NCBI GenBank assembly: GCA_021809545.1
Contig: JAKAYL010000011.1
Span: forward strand, 1 to 45,232
DNA from: Thermoplasmata archaeon
GTDB taxonomy: Archaea; Thermoplasmatota; Thermoplasmata; Lutacidiplasmatales; UBA184
Direction of reading: 5' to 3'
DNA length: 45,232 nt
Shown one piece after another: positions 8,470-17,111 of this stretch. The first letter of the stretch is position 1, and every line of letters begins with the position of its first letter. The notes under the pieces were generated by a model, which worked only from the letters and a program-made list of their open reading frames with translations, ran no database searches and had not been told where the DNA came from. The position numbers and the translations under genes were made by a program.

Positions 8470-8688
8470 GATTTCCCATCTTCGCTCTGCCGGCCGGGAG
8501 CGGCGATCGTTCCCTTCCCCCCGCCGAGAGCGGGGTCGGGGGACGCGTTCTTCCGGGTCGTTCCAGGGTTCGGGCCCTCCCCGTCCGTGGAGCGAGCCTC
8601 TCGCCGTCTCTTAGGGTGGGTCTCGTACAGGAGGCGAAGTACCGGAAGATGGTCGATTTCCCGAGGAGCCACGGGAAACCGGGACAGT

Positions 8689-10188
8689 CTATCCTTTTCC
8701 GTTCGCGGCGAGCTCCTCTAGCTTCTCGAGTATCAGCACCATGCCCTCGGTGTCCTGTCCGCAGTACTTCTCGAGAGCGAGCCGGGTGGACTTCGCCTCG
8801 CTCTCGGTGGCACTACTTCCGAATTCCGCTCCCCAGACGGTCTGCAGGTACGCCAGGGAGGCCATTCCCCCATCGGAGATCTCCAGACCCTGGTAGTCCA
8901 CCCCCGTCAGTGCCGGGAGCACCGCCTTGAGGGAGACGCTCCCCCCCTGTTTCGGATGGTAGTAGGCGAAGTCCGCGAAAGGCTGCATCAGGTCCACGAA
9001 CCGGCCGTCGGCCAGTTGCGTCCAGGCCGTGTGCTCGGGGAGGAAGGCCGCCAGTTCCTTCAACCGGCCCTTTTCGAAGGAGATGTTCCAGGCGATGATG
9101 TTTCCTCGGGGACCCAGGTCCTTCCGAAGTGCGGCGGCGAAACCGCTCCGAGGGTCCTCCGGTGCGAGGGACAAGTAGGAGTGGTGGCGGGGTCTCTCCC
9201 CGGGCTTCTCAACGACGTGAAGGGAGTACTGGAACGGCACCTGTTGGTAGGGTCGAGCCCCGTCAAAGAGCGGGACCACGGTCTGGAAGGTCTCGAAATC
9301 CAAGAAGTGCAACGGGTACTCCAGCTTGGCCAGGAAGGCGGCGATCTTCTTCGGGTCCACCTTGGGTTTGCCGGTGAGATGTGCCTCCTGCTGGAGGGTC
9401 TGCTTCGCATTGAGGTCCCCCTGGGGAATGTCCTGGATCTTGTAGATCCCCGACTCGAGGAGATCCAGCTTCTTCTGCCCTCCCCTGTACAGGTCCAAGA
9501 TGTCCGACCCGGGATGCTCGCTCCACAGGGAATCGTCCTCGTGAAAACCTAGATCGTCCTTATGGAAGGGGTCCCCTTTCCCGAACTCAGGGCAGCTCTC
9601 CCGACCAATGACGGCCAGCAGATCCTTCACGTAGGCGGGGACTTTCGGGGTCAACGCGCTCACATCGGCCGTGACGTCGACCTCCTGAAACAAGGCGCTC
9701 ACGTCGACGTCGCCCGACCGCACGTAGGCGGTGTTGACCAAGAGGAGAGAGCACTTGCGGACCTTGAGTCCCGCGCCGGTGTAGCACCGGAGCTGGAAGG
9801 CCACATCGTGGAGATGTTCCTCCTTGACGCTGCCGGAAGACTTGACCTCAACTAGGTCCCACTGGTCCTTCCCTACCGGGCGGAGCACGTCCGCCTTGGC
9901 ATAGGATTTCCCGTCGGGATGCAGGAATCCGGCTTCGAAGAGCGGGACCCTCTTTCGAACGAGCTCCTGGGACCGCTGGAGATTGGCCTTGGGGTCCTTC
10001 TCTTCGATGAGGACCCCGCCGGGGAAGCGTTGTCGGGCAAGCTCGCCAATCCGATGCCCTTCGTTGAACCGGTGCAGGTCCTTCTCATCCGCTCCGGTGA
10101 GCCGATCGGGCTGGTTGAACGCGAGCCAGAGCCACTTTCTGCAGGCGAGTCCCTGGCTGTAGTGGCTCTTGGTCAGAAACTCGGGCAC
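8689..10188 (-). CDS. DUF2779 protein: PD-(D/E)XK nuclease domain fused to a 3'-5' exonuclease-like domain
   Basis: 499 residues from a GTG at 10188 with GGAGAGG nine nt upstream. The N-terminal third looks like a Cas4/RecB-type nuclease: C16 in L-A-C-R-K-W-L-W, then D100 (A-D-V-L), E114-V-K116 and Q132 as PD-(D/E)XK motifs. The C-terminal half is DUF2779, an RNase H-like fold: L-D-F-E-T-F (first acidic pair), [16 protein letters not shown] and a final Y-C-G-Q-D-T-E-G-M. Such fusions occur widely in prokaryotes and are thought to act in DNA or RNA processing or defence; the substrate is unknown. Whether a Cas4-like Fe-S cluster is present is unclear because the C-terminal Cys triad is not obvious. 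No cas genes or CRISPR array lie nearby. Confidence 0.82.
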   Translation of the reverse strand: MPEFLTKSHYSQGLACRKWLWLAFNQPDRLTGADEKDLHRFNEGHRIGELARQRFPGGVLIEEKDPKANLQRSQELVRKRVPLFEAGFLHPDGKSYAKADVLRPVGKDQWDLVEVKSSGSVKEEHLHDVAFQLRCYTGAGLKVRKCSLLLVNTAYVRSGDVDVSALFQEVDVTADVSALTPKVPAYVKDLLAVIGRESCPEFGKGDPFHKDDLGFHEDDSLWSEHPGSDILDLYRGGQKKLDLLESGIYKIQDIPQGDLNAKQTLQQEAHLTGKPKVDPKKIAAFLAKLEYPLHFLDFETFQTVVPLFDGARPYQQVPFQYSLHVVEKPGERPRHHSYLSLAPEDPRSGFAAALRKDLGPRGNIIAWNISFEKGRLKELAAFLPEHTAWTQLADGRFVDLMQPFADFAYYHPKQGGSVSLKAVLPALTGVDYQGLEISDGGMASLAYLQTVWGAEFGSSATESEAKSTRLALEKYCGQDTEGMVLILEKLEELAANGKG

Positions 10189-10502
10189 GCGTCCGGACCT
10201 CTCCGTGGCTCAATCCTCCCCAGTGGGAGGGATGCTCTGGGACCGGGCTCTGCCCCATGATTTCGTGTTGTGCGGAATCCTCGGGTCCCCGGTCCGTTGG
10301 GGTAGTCGGTAGCAGTCAACGATCTTGATCCTCCGATATTCCCCGTAGGCGCGAATCAACGTCATACCGCCACCCTGGGTTAAGTAACGCTGGGCGGGAC
10401 ATAACCTGTCGTATCGGCCCGGTTGGCAACGGTGCAGCCAGTTCAGGGAAAGCCGGTGCGTCGAGGGAAGGGCTTTTTTCAGTACCGGTCCTGTGCTCCT
10501 TC
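10189..10502 (+). other. 314-bp intergenic region, possible small RNA
   Basis: No convincing coding frame. Plus-strand TATA-like GGTTAAGTAAC lies at 10378-10388 and a run of six T at 10473-10478 (GGGCTTTTTTC) could end a short transcript of about 70 nt starting near 10408. The same T-run lies 27 nt before the GTG start of the glycosyltransferase gene and may instead be its poor TATA element. Confidence 0.3.
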
Positions 10503-11555
10503 GTGAAGGTCTTGTTCGTCGGGGGCGGGATGCTCCCGATCCCTCCCGAGGGGTGGGGGGCGGTGGAGAAGGCCATCTTCCAACTCTCCACGGCGCTCCG
10601 CACGCTCGGGGTGGAGACCGAGATCGTCAACCGGCCGGGCCACGGTCGTTCGCTGGATGAGTACCGCTTTGCCCTCCGTCTGGGCTCGTTCCTCCGGGGG
10701 CGAAGCTGGGACGTGCTCCACGCCTCGACCCCGGTGGTGGCCAACCGGATCTCCCAGCTCGGGCACCCCTTCGTGTACACCTCCCATTCCCGTCACTGGT
10801 TCGGCACCCGAGGGATCACGGAGCGCTGGGGTCTCCACCTCGAGCGCCGGGCGGTGCGCCGGGCCGTGCGGACCATCGCCCTCACCCCGGAGGTGGCCCA
10901 CGCGATGCGGGAGGCGGTCCCCGGGGTCGAGCCCTCGCGACTGCGGGTCATCCCGAACGGGGTGGACACCTCTCGCTACGTTCCTCGACCGGCGGAGCGT
11001 ACCGGTCTCCGGGTGCTGGGGGTAGGGGCGATCCATCCTCGGAAGCGCTGGCACGTGGGGATCGGGGCGCTCGCCCAGGTCCCGGAGGCGCAGGTCACAC
11101 TGGTGGGCCCGGTGCAGGACCCGGCGTACGCGGCCGAACTCCGTCGCAAGGCGGGAGGTGCCTCTCTCACCCTGGCCGGTGAAGTGCCGGAAGCCGAACT
11201 CTGCCGCCTCTACGGGGTCAGCGATGTGTTCTTCCTGCCGAGCGGTTCGGAGCTCATGAGCCTCGCAGCCATGGAGGCGCTCTCGAGCGGCCTTCCGGTC
11301 GTGGGCACCTCCGTTCTCTCCGGGGTGGTCGACGCCGACCGCAACGGGCTCCTCGTGCCCGAATCTCAGGACCTTGCGCGGCTCGAGAAGGACCTCGGGT
11401 CTGCGCTCCGCTCCTTGCTCGCAGACCAGGCGCTGCGGGCGCGGCTGGGCGCCGCAGGACGGGAAAAGGCGGTCTCTACTTGGGATTGGACCGTGATCGC
11501 GAAGGCGACCCTCGCGCTCTACTCGGAGATCGAAAGGTCACCGCGGCACCCGTAG
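10503..11555 (+). CDS. Glycosyltransferase, GT4 family
   Basis: Retaining GT-B glycosyltransferase of 350 residues. The N-terminal Rossmann half begins M-K-V-L-F-V-G-G-G with P-P-E-G-W-G-A-V-E, the acceptor-side Gly loop of GT4 enzymes. The C-terminal half holds G-A-I-H-P-R-K-R-W and the E-x7-E donor-sugar motif in E-L-M-S-L-A-A-M-E. No membrane segment. Starts at GTG 10503, since this preserves the conserved first beta strand. It may build surface glycans or lipid head groups; the many N-glycosylation sequons in the surface proteins of this window give it possible targets (inference). It is isolated, with a minus-strand gene on each side. Confidence 0.87.
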   Translation: MKVLFVGGGMLPIPPEGWGAVEKAIFQLSTALRTLGVETEIVNRPGHGRSLDEYRFALRLGSFLRGRSWDVLHASTPVVANRISQLGHPFVYTSHSRHWFGTRGITERWGLHLERRAVRRAVRTIALTPEVAHAMREAVPGVEPSRLRVIPNGVDTSRYVPRPAERTGLRVLGVGAIHPRKRWHVGIGALAQVPEAQVTLVGPVQDPAYAAELRRKAGGASLTLAGEVPEAELCRLYGVSDVFFLPSGSELMSLAAMEALSSGLPVVGTSVLSGVVDADRNGLLVPESQDLARLEKDLGSALRSLLADQALRARLGAAGREKAVSTWDWTVIAKATLALYSEIERSPRHP

Positions 11556-11578
11556 CGGGGCAGCGGAGCCGAGATCCC

Positions 11579-12397
11579 TCAATCCGGGTGGGTTCCAGGG
11601 GCCTGGGAGGAACGGCCCTTGACGAACTCTTGGGTGCCCTCTACGCTGAGCCCCTCTCCTCCGATGTGGAAGGCACGGCGCTGCGTATCGTGCGGCGACC
11701 CCCGCATCCGTCGGACGGAGATCCAGCGCTCTGTGCGATGCCCCGCCCATCCCCGTTCCAAGTCGATCTCGCCCCGGCAGAGGATGGCCTCCGGGGTGAG
11801 ATCCGCGTAGGGTTGGGCGGTGAGGAGGGTGGTCACCCCCTTCTCCGATAGGAACCGCAACAGCGACTGGATCTCCACCCGTTCGATCTGGAGGTCGTTG
11901 CCCGCGCGGAGCGCGTAGTGGCGAACCGAGGTCATCGAGTCGATCAGCACCCGCTTGAAGGGGATCACGTCGAGCTGCCGGCGGAGCTTGAGGTAGATGG
12001 ACTGCAGGGTGACGTCCTCAGAGGCCTGGGCCTTGTTCGGCTTGTCGCCGACCTCCTGCATGGACTTCACGTCGTGCATCGACTTTATCTCCTGCAGATT
12101 GCCCATCCGGCGGAACACCTGGACTCCCGGAGTGGCATCGAGGGTGTGGATCTTGGAGAGGTCCCAGCCGAAGGGGCGGACGTTGTCGAGGATCTCCGGT
12201 GGGGGCTCGTCCACGGCCACCAGGAGCACCTTCTCCCCCACGCGGACTCCCTCGAGCAGGAATTGGAGGCCGAGCAGGGTCTTTCCACTACCCGCGACCC
12301 CGCAGAGCAGGTAGGGGCGTCCGGGGGGAAGGCCCCCGCCGAGCATGACGTCCAGTCCCGCTACGCCGGTGCTGGCGCGGAGGTCACTGGGGGCCAT
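11579..12397 (-). CDS. KaiC-like RecA-superfamily ATPase, short paralogue
   Basis: Single KaiC/RadA-type ATPase domain, 272 residues. Walker A G-V-A-G-S-G-K-T is at 33-40, an acidic A-V-D-E-P-P-P-E follows strand 2 (E64), and Walker B R-V-L-I-D-S-M is at 149-155. Residues 96-125 form an inserted Met/Lys/Asp-rich stretch. The start overlaps the end of the large KaiC gene by 14 bp and has a perfect GGAGGTGA Shine-Dalgarno 3 nt upstream, so the two are translationally coupled and probably partner. Archaeal KaiC-like proteins are mostly uncharacterised; known ones act in signalling or motility. The last ~30 residues are Gly/Ser/Pro-rich and probably disordered. Confidence 0.85.
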   Translation of the reverse strand: MAPSDLRASTGVAGLDVMLGGGLPPGRPYLLCGVAGSGKTLLGLQFLLEGVRVGEKVLLVAVDEPPPEILDNVRPFGWDLSKIHTLDATPGVQVFRRMGNLQEIKSMHDVKSMQEVGDKPNKAQASEDVTLQSIYLKLRRQLDVIPFKRVLIDSMTSVRHYALRAGNDLQIERVEIQSLLRFLSEKGVTTLLTAQPYADLTPEAILCRGEIDLERGWAGHRTERWISVRRMRGSPHDTQRRAFHIGGEGLSVEGTQEFVKGRSSQAPGTHPD

Positions 12398-15300
12398 CGT
12401 TCACCTCCTTGGGAGATTCCCCGTCCTCCGGCGCAGAACCCTCCCCAGGAACGGGCGGAGGCTGGACCGGAGAGGTTTCGGGGGAGCTGACCGGAGAAGC
12501 GTTTGCCTCGTCGCCTTTGACCTCGGCCGACTTTTCCTCCGAGGTCGCCGGGGGATCTCCCGGGGGAGCGTCCGGGGCGGTCTTCGGTTCCTCGAGCGTG
12601 GTCTGGGGATCCGCGTTCCCCGCGGGATCCTCCGTCTTCTTCTTCCGAGGACGGGGGGTCCGCGGCTTGGCCGTGCCGGTCGCGGCCTTGCGGTGAGTGG
12701 TACGTTTCGGTGCGCCCTCCGCCGGGACCTCTGTGCCCGTGACCGGTGGGAAGGCGGGGGCCGTCCCGGGGAGAACCGCCGGGTCTGCAGGCACAGCCGA
12801 GATCAGCGCCCCCGCGGCAGGGGGGGCCTCGGCCGTCTTCCGGGCCCTGGGTTTCCTGGGCTTGAGGGCTCCCGGTTCTCCGGCCGCCTTCTTCGCTGTC
12901 CTGCGAACTCTGGGTTTGGTGACCGTCGGGGTCTCCCCAGGGGCCTTTTCCTCCACGGTCCCAGGTCCCGAAAGGCTCGGAGCAGTGGTCGGGGCCTCGG
13001 AGGGCGGTGCGATCTCGGGGGTGACAGGGGAGGGTTCCGGGAGCGAGGGGGAGGGAAGAGGGGCCGACGGAGCCTCCTCCGGCCGGATGGGAGCGGGTTC
13101 TGGGACCGCCTTCGTTTCCGGAGCCACGGTCTCCGCCGGTGTTGCTGCGGTGGCGGGCTCGGACGGAGCGACCTCGGCCAACTTCTCAGGCGCGGGGACC
13201 ACCTCCGGCTCGGGAGCAGGAGAAGCTTGGATCAACGGAGCAGGGGGAGCGACCTCGGCCAACTTCTCAGGCGCGGGGGCCACCTCCGGCTCGGGAGCAG
13301 GAGAAGCCTGGATCAACGGAGCAGGGGGAGCGACCTCGGCCAACTTCTCAGGCGCGGGGGCCACCTCCGGCTCGGGAGCAGGAGAAGCTTGGATCAACGG
13401 AGCAGGGGGAGCGACCTCGGGAACCTTGGTCTCGGATACCGGGAGGGGGGTCGTCTCGGGTTCGATGGGTTTAGTTTCGGGGAGGGGGAGTGACGGGGCC
13501 TCGGTAGGTTCGGTAACCTCGGGAGTCCTGGGAGCTTCCTCCTCTACCACGGGGGTCGGTGGAACGGGCTCCGTCTCGGGGAGCGAGGGAGGGGCCGTCT
13601 TCGGTGTCTCGGGAAGGGTCTCGGGTTCGCTGGGTGCGGGTCCTGTCTCGGGAAGGGTTGGAAGTACCGTCTTTGGGGTCTCGGGAAGGGTCTCAGGTTC
13701 GCTGGGTGTGGGCCGCTCGGCTTCCGGGGAGACCGGAGGCACCGCGGGGACGCCTTTCTCTTCGACGGGGACCGAAACAGGGGCGACCTCCTCCTTTCGT
13801 GCCTCTGCTTCGGCCACCGCGGGAACGACCTCCGGGGCAGATGTGAGCGGGATCTCGGAAGGGGGGGTCTCCACCGGAGGGGGAGTGACCGGCTCGACCG
13901 TGGGTTCGGGCTGCGCCGTGACCGTCTCCTTTTCTACCGGGGGAGTCAGAGGCTCGGGTTCCGGCTCCTTCTCGACCGGGGGTGGGAGGGGTACGGTCGG
14001 TACCTTGGGCGGAGGAGGGGTCTCCCGAACAGGCGGGGGCGGAGAGGTGGGAGGTGGCCCGCTTCGCACGGGGGTAGGCTTCGGGGGCGAGGAGGAAGGG
14101 ACCGAGGGAGAGGGAGGTCGGGTGATCCCGGGGACCACTCCTGGTGCGGAGGGTCTCGGGGGATACCCGGGAGGTCGCCCCAGCGGAGGTCGGAGACCCG
14201 GGGGAGTAACGGAAGGAGGGCGGGAGGGCGGTGGAGAGCCAGGGGGACGGGCGGGAGTTCCCACGGGGACCACTCCTGGGGGACGGGAAGGGGGCCGGGT
14301 CGGAGGAGGAGTCCCGAGGGGAACCCTCGGCGGTGGGGTAAGGCCCCCCGGCCGGGAGGGGGGCGGCGAAACGCCCGCGGGAGAATGCGCAGGCTTGGGA
14401 GGAGCCAGCGAGGGGGCTACCGGAGGCTTTGCCGTGGGGAGAGAGGGGGTCGACGTAGATGTGGGGGACCCAGGTACGGAGGGTGTAGCGGCGGGCACGG
14501 GGGGTCTGGGCGGGCCCCCTCCGACCAGCATGGTCTTGGCGACCCGCTCGAGGAGCTTGGGGGGGAGGTTCTCCGAGACGGACTTGCCCTGCTTCGTGCC
14601 CAGCATGGCGACCATGCGGCTGAGGAGCGGGAGCAGGGTGCGGATGTCCGCCCGGGGGGCGCCGGAGAGGTTGGGGGCGACGGGGGTAGGCTCCGCCTCC
14701 ATCGTCCGCTTGAGGGCGGGGAGCCGGCCACCCTTCTCCTTGAACTCCTCGGAGACCTGGTGGGTCAGGATCAGGTGGTTGACCATCTGGCGCGCCTCGA
14801 GAAGGATCTTGAAGCTGTCCTCGAGCTTCATCTCCGAGAGGTTGGCGTGGGCCTTCTGGAGGAGATGGCGGACCGGCTCGGCGTCGATCCCGAGCTCGGC
14901 GAGCTCGCTCACATCGTCGAGGAGGGTGAGCATGGCCCACTCGGCCTCGAGCTGGAGCTCGGTCTCGGAAGGTTTGCGGACCATCGCTTCGACCTCGGGG
15001 GGTGTGGCGAGCAGGTGGGAGGTTCCCCGGGCGATGGAGACGGTCGGATCGATCTCGACACCGTGCGAGGTGATCCGGTACGGGTGGAGGTACCGGTCGT
15101 GGGGGCTCCCGCGGAACTTCTCGACCCCGATGGCCCGCATGGTGAGACCGTCGGCTTCCCAGGAGTAGAGGTGGAACTCACCGCGGGCGATGAGGAGCTC
15201 GGGAGGGGCCCTCTCGGAGGGACCTTCCTCCATGGTGACGATCGCGGTGATCTTGAGATCCGAGAGGAAGCGGAGGAAGACCTGGGCCCCGACGATGTCG

Positions 15301-15815
15301 TCGAAGCCCTTCATGCCGAAGTACTTGAGGGCGGTGAGGGAGTCGATGACGATCCGTCCGTAGAGCCGCTTGACGGTCTCCATCTTCAGGGCCTGCATGA
15401 GCGCCGTCATGGCGATCTCGACGCTCCGGAACTCGTCCGTCTGGCGCATGCTCAGGGCGATGTCCCCCAGGCGCTGGGCGGAGCGGACGGTCGCGATATC
15501 CTTGAAGGGGGCCTTCTCGTAGCGCATCACGTCGGGGATCGCATCGAAGACCCACATCCGGTCGAGCTCCTTGGGGAAGTGACGGAAATCCATCCGCAGC
15601 TCGTTGGGAGGGTCCTCTAAGGTGACGTACAGGACCTCTTCCCCCTGCCGGATCCCCTTGAGGAGGAACTGGAGGGCGGTGGTGGTCTTGCCCGAACCCG
15701 GGGGTCCGATGAGGAGGTAGGGACGTCCGGGGAGGAGTCCGCCTCCCAGCATATCGTCCAGGCCCGCGATCCCGGTAGAGATCTTGACGTGGGGGCCAAC
15801 GAAACCGTTCCTCAT
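12384..15815 (-). CDS. KaiC-like ATPase with very long Pro/Glu-rich tail (1143 aa)
   Basis: Residues 1-260 are a KaiC-type ATPase: Walker A G-P-P-G-S-G-K-T (37-44), E67 in T-L-E-D-P-P, Walker B R-I-V-I-D-S-L (154-160). Residues ~285-370 are helical and charged, perhaps a dimerising segment. From ~385 to the end the protein is low complexity: first Pro/Gly/Ser/Arg-rich, then Pro/Glu/Val/Thr-rich with 24-residue and 27-residue tandem repeats, then two Lys/Arg/Ala/Pro clusters (~960-995 and ~1037-1066) like histone H1 tails. Composition and length are far outside the KaiC family norm (~240-500). The tail might scaffold partners or bind nucleic acid (inference). The gene lies 38 bp after trmY; a CTTAAG element at 15852-15857 may be an internal promoter. 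Confidence 0.85.
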   Translation of the reverse strand: MRNGFVGPHVKISTGIAGLDDMLGGGLLPGRPYLLIGPPGSGKTTTALQFLLKGIRQGEEVLYVTLEDPPNELRMDFRHFPKELDRMWVFDAIPDVMRYEKAPFKDIATVRSAQRLGDIALSMRQTDEFRSVEIAMTALMQALKMETVKRLYGRIVIDSLTALKYFGMKGFDDIVGAQVFLRFLSDLKITAIVTMEEGPSERAPPELLIARGEFHLYSWEADGLTMRAIGVEKFRGSPHDRYLHPYRITSHGVEIDPTVSIARGTSHLLATPPEVEAMVRKPSETELQLEAEWAMLTLLDDVSELAELGIDAEPVRHLLQKAHANLSEMKLEDSFKILLEARQMVNHLILTHQVSEEFKEKGGRLPALKRTMEAEPTPVAPNLSGAPRADIRTLLPLLSRMVAMLGTKQGKSVSENLPPKLLERVAKTMLVGGGPPRPPVPAATPSVPGSPTSTSTPSLPTAKPPVAPSLAPPKPAHSPAGVSPPPSRPGGLTPPPRVPLGTPPPTRPPSRPPGVVPVGTPARPPGSPPPSRPPSVTPPGLRPPLGRPPGYPPRPSAPGVVPGITRPPSPSVPSSSPPKPTPVRSGPPPTSPPPPVRETPPPPKVPTVPLPPPVEKEPEPEPLTPPVEKETVTAQPEPTVEPVTPPPVETPPSEIPLTSAPEVVPAVAEAEARKEEVAPVSVPVEEKGVPAVPPVSPEAERPTPSEPETLPETPKTVLPTLPETGPAPSEPETLPETPKTAPPSLPETEPVPPTPVVEEEAPRTPEVTEPTEAPSLPLPETKPIEPETTPLPVSETKVPEVAPPAPLIQASPAPEPEVAPAPEKLAEVAPPAPLIQASPAPEPEVAPAPEKLAEVAPPAPLIQASPAPEPEVVPAPEKLAEVAPSEPATAATPAETVAPETKAVPEPAPIRPEEAPSAPLPSPSLPEPSPVTPEIAPPSEAPTTAPSLSGPGTVEEKAPGETPTVTKPRVRRTAKKAAGEPGALKPRKPRARKTAEAPPAAGALISAVPADPAVLPGTAPAFPPVTGTEVPAEGAPKRTTHRKAATGTAKPRTPRPRKKKTEDPAGNADPQTTLEEPKTAPDAPPGDPPATSEEKSAEVKGDEANASPVSSPETSPVQPPPVPGEGSAPEDGESPKEVNDGPQ
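13168..13410 (-). repeat. Three 81-bp tandem repeats inside the KaiC-like gene
   Basis: Units start at 13168, 13249 and 13330 with exactly 81-bp spacing and only one or two mismatches; a fourth begins at 13411 and soon diverges. Each encodes 27 residues of the form L-A-E-V-A-P-P-A-P-L-I-Q-A-S then P-A-P-E-P-E-V. Near identity at DNA level means recent duplication or gene conversion, and copy number probably varies between strains. Confidence 0.95.
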
Positions 15816-15853
15816 GAGAGAGCAGATTAGTGGCTTCTACAGCGGTCGCGACC

Positions 15854-16510
15854 TTAAGGCTTCTCCGTGTCGAGGCGGTTGTGGACGATCGCAAGGCACT
15901 GTGCCGTGTGGAGCGGGAGGGGTCCGAGCGAAATCCTTCGGGGTCCCGCCGCTTCGAGCAGCGTGCGTTCCTCCTCCGAGAACTCGTAGGGGTCGCTGAG
16001 AATCGCCCGGAGGGGTCCGCGGGAGAGCCCCGGAGGGAATTCCCCGCCTCCCTCGGTGAACCAGACCGTCCCGGGCCGGGAGGCGTACTCCGTCAGGAGC
16101 CGGGGCGCCTCCTCCCTCGCCACGAAGATCCCGGGGCTCGTCTCGGTCTCGGGGTCCAGGGGGATCCCCTCCAGTTCGTTGTGGGCGACCACGCCCCAGT
16201 AGCGCTGGATCGCGTTCTTGACCAGGGCGGCGGTCGAACGCTCGTCGGGGTTGAGGTTGCGCAGCCGGGTCGAGTCCAGGCGGACCCGGAGGGTCCGTTG
16301 GGGATCGGAGACGAAGAGGAGGAGAAGTTCGGTGTCGCGGCGCATCCCGTTCGAATAGAGGAAGGCCGCGGTGACCACGTTCGCCACGGCATCCATGCGG
16401 CCCCCCGCGCCAGCGAGGTCGTTCAGGGAGAAATCCCCGGTGACCGGGACCCTATGGACGACGACGAGGAAGGAGCGGCTTACTGTTCCTGGGGCTGCCG
16501 CTGGACCCAA
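15854..16510 (-). CDS. trmY: TrmY, tRNA pseudouridine-54 N1-methyltransferase
   Basis: SPOUT-class methyltransferase that makes m1-pseudouridine at position 54 of the tRNA T-loop in archaea. Landmarks: R-S-F-L-V-V-V-H-R, G-D-F-S-L-N-D-L-A-G-A-G-G-R-M-D, M-R-R-D-T, N-P-D-E-R-S, and the C-terminal SAM-binding trefoil ending H-T-A-Q-C-L-A-I-V-H-N. 218 residues with the TTG start at 16510, which has GGTGA 6 nt upstream; no ATG or GTG precedes the conserved core, so TTG is the only workable start. It overlaps the upstream gene by 31 bp. The middle is slightly longer than in methanogen TrmY. Confidence 0.85.
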   Translation of the reverse strand: MGPAAAPGTVSRSFLVVVHRVPVTGDFSLNDLAGAGGRMDAVANVVTAAFLYSNGMRRDTELLLLFVSDPQRTLRVRLDSTRLRNLNPDERSTAALVKNAIQRYWGVVAHNELEGIPLDPETETSPGIFVAREEAPRLLTEYASRPGTVWFTEGGGEFPPGLSRGPLRAILSDPYEFSEEERTLLEAAGPRRISLGPLPLHTAQCLAIVHNRLDTEKP

Positions 16511-16935
16511 ACCTCGTCACCCAGCTCGTGGTAGATCGTTTGCGCGGTGACGTAGTCACCGGTATGATTCTGCTCCTCTCGGGCCCGCTCGATCTCCATC
16601 TCCCGGGACTCCTCGCCCGCCAGCCGCATCACGCGGTCCCGGCGCATGGACCAGTAGTGGATCCTCCACTCCCGCCCGTCGTAGAGGGTGGTCTCGTCCC
16701 GTTCCGTCTCGAGGAGCCCGCAGTCCTCGAGCATGTAGAAAACGTCCCGGTCGTCGGGTTCCAGGATGTTGTCGATGATGCGCTCGTTGAATCCGAAGAA
16801 GTTCAGGATGTGCGAGGCGATGGCCTCGGCATCCTCAAGACGCATGCTCTCCCGGCCCACACTGCGCCGAAGGGCCATGGAGAGGGAGGCAGTATCAATA
16901 GTGGTCTGGAGCTGATCAGGCATCTCCCTATACAT
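16480..16935 (-). CDS. DUF6015-like archaeal protein
   Basis: Soluble, 151 residues from ATG 16935. The core pattern (A-I-A-S-H-I-L-N-F-F-G, I-I-D-N-I-L, D-R-D-V-F-Y-M-L-E-D, then G-R-E-W-R-I-H-Y-W) resembles a family I know from Thermoplasmata as DUF6015; I recall this from memory and it needs a search. It looks like a small helical or winged-helix domain followed by a charged helix (residues ~118-136). Function unknown. The start was chosen because the TATA box at 16958-16965 is 26 nt upstream, leaving the longer open frame outside the transcript. First gene of the probable DUF6015-trmY-KaiC-KaiC operon. Confidence 0.7.
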   Translation of the reverse strand: MYREMPDQLQTTIDTASLSMALRRSVGRESMRLEDAEAIASHILNFFGFNERIIDNILEPDDRDVFYMLEDCGLLETERDETTLYDGREWRIHYWSMRRDRVMRLAGEESREMEIERAREEQNHTGDYVTAQTIYHELGDEVWVQRQPQEQ

Positions 16936-16957
16936 TCCTGTATATGTGACGGGGAGA

Positions 16958-16965
16958 CTATAAAA
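16958..16965 (-). promoter_or_regulatory. TATA box of DUF6015-trmY-KaiC operon
   Basis: TTTTATAG on the minus strand, centred 26 nt before ATG 16935, fits a leaderless message. Read on the plus strand it is CTATAAAA, an equally good TATA, but no gene starts at the right distance that way. Confidence 0.6.
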
Positions 16966-17111
16966 CCTTCTCTGAGGACCGGGAAATTGCCCTACCAAGT
17001 TGGGGCTATTGTGCCCGTCCCCGGCGGAGCGGAGGCCGTTCCCGCCTCTGCGGTGACCCCTTCCGGAAACGGCTCGAAGAGCTCAAGTCCCGAGGACGGT
17101 ACCTGCGGGGC

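Noticed and set aside
13168-13420. CRISPR-like array from the 81-bp periodic repeats
   Set aside because: Repeats are directly abutting, in frame and without unique spacers; they are a coding tandem repeat.
12697-15168. 823-codon Gly/Ser/Thr-rich frame opposite the KaiC tail
   Set aside because: It is the antisense reading of the Pro/Glu-rich tail; the KaiC strand has Walker motifs, overlap with the next gene and Shine-Dalgarno evidence.
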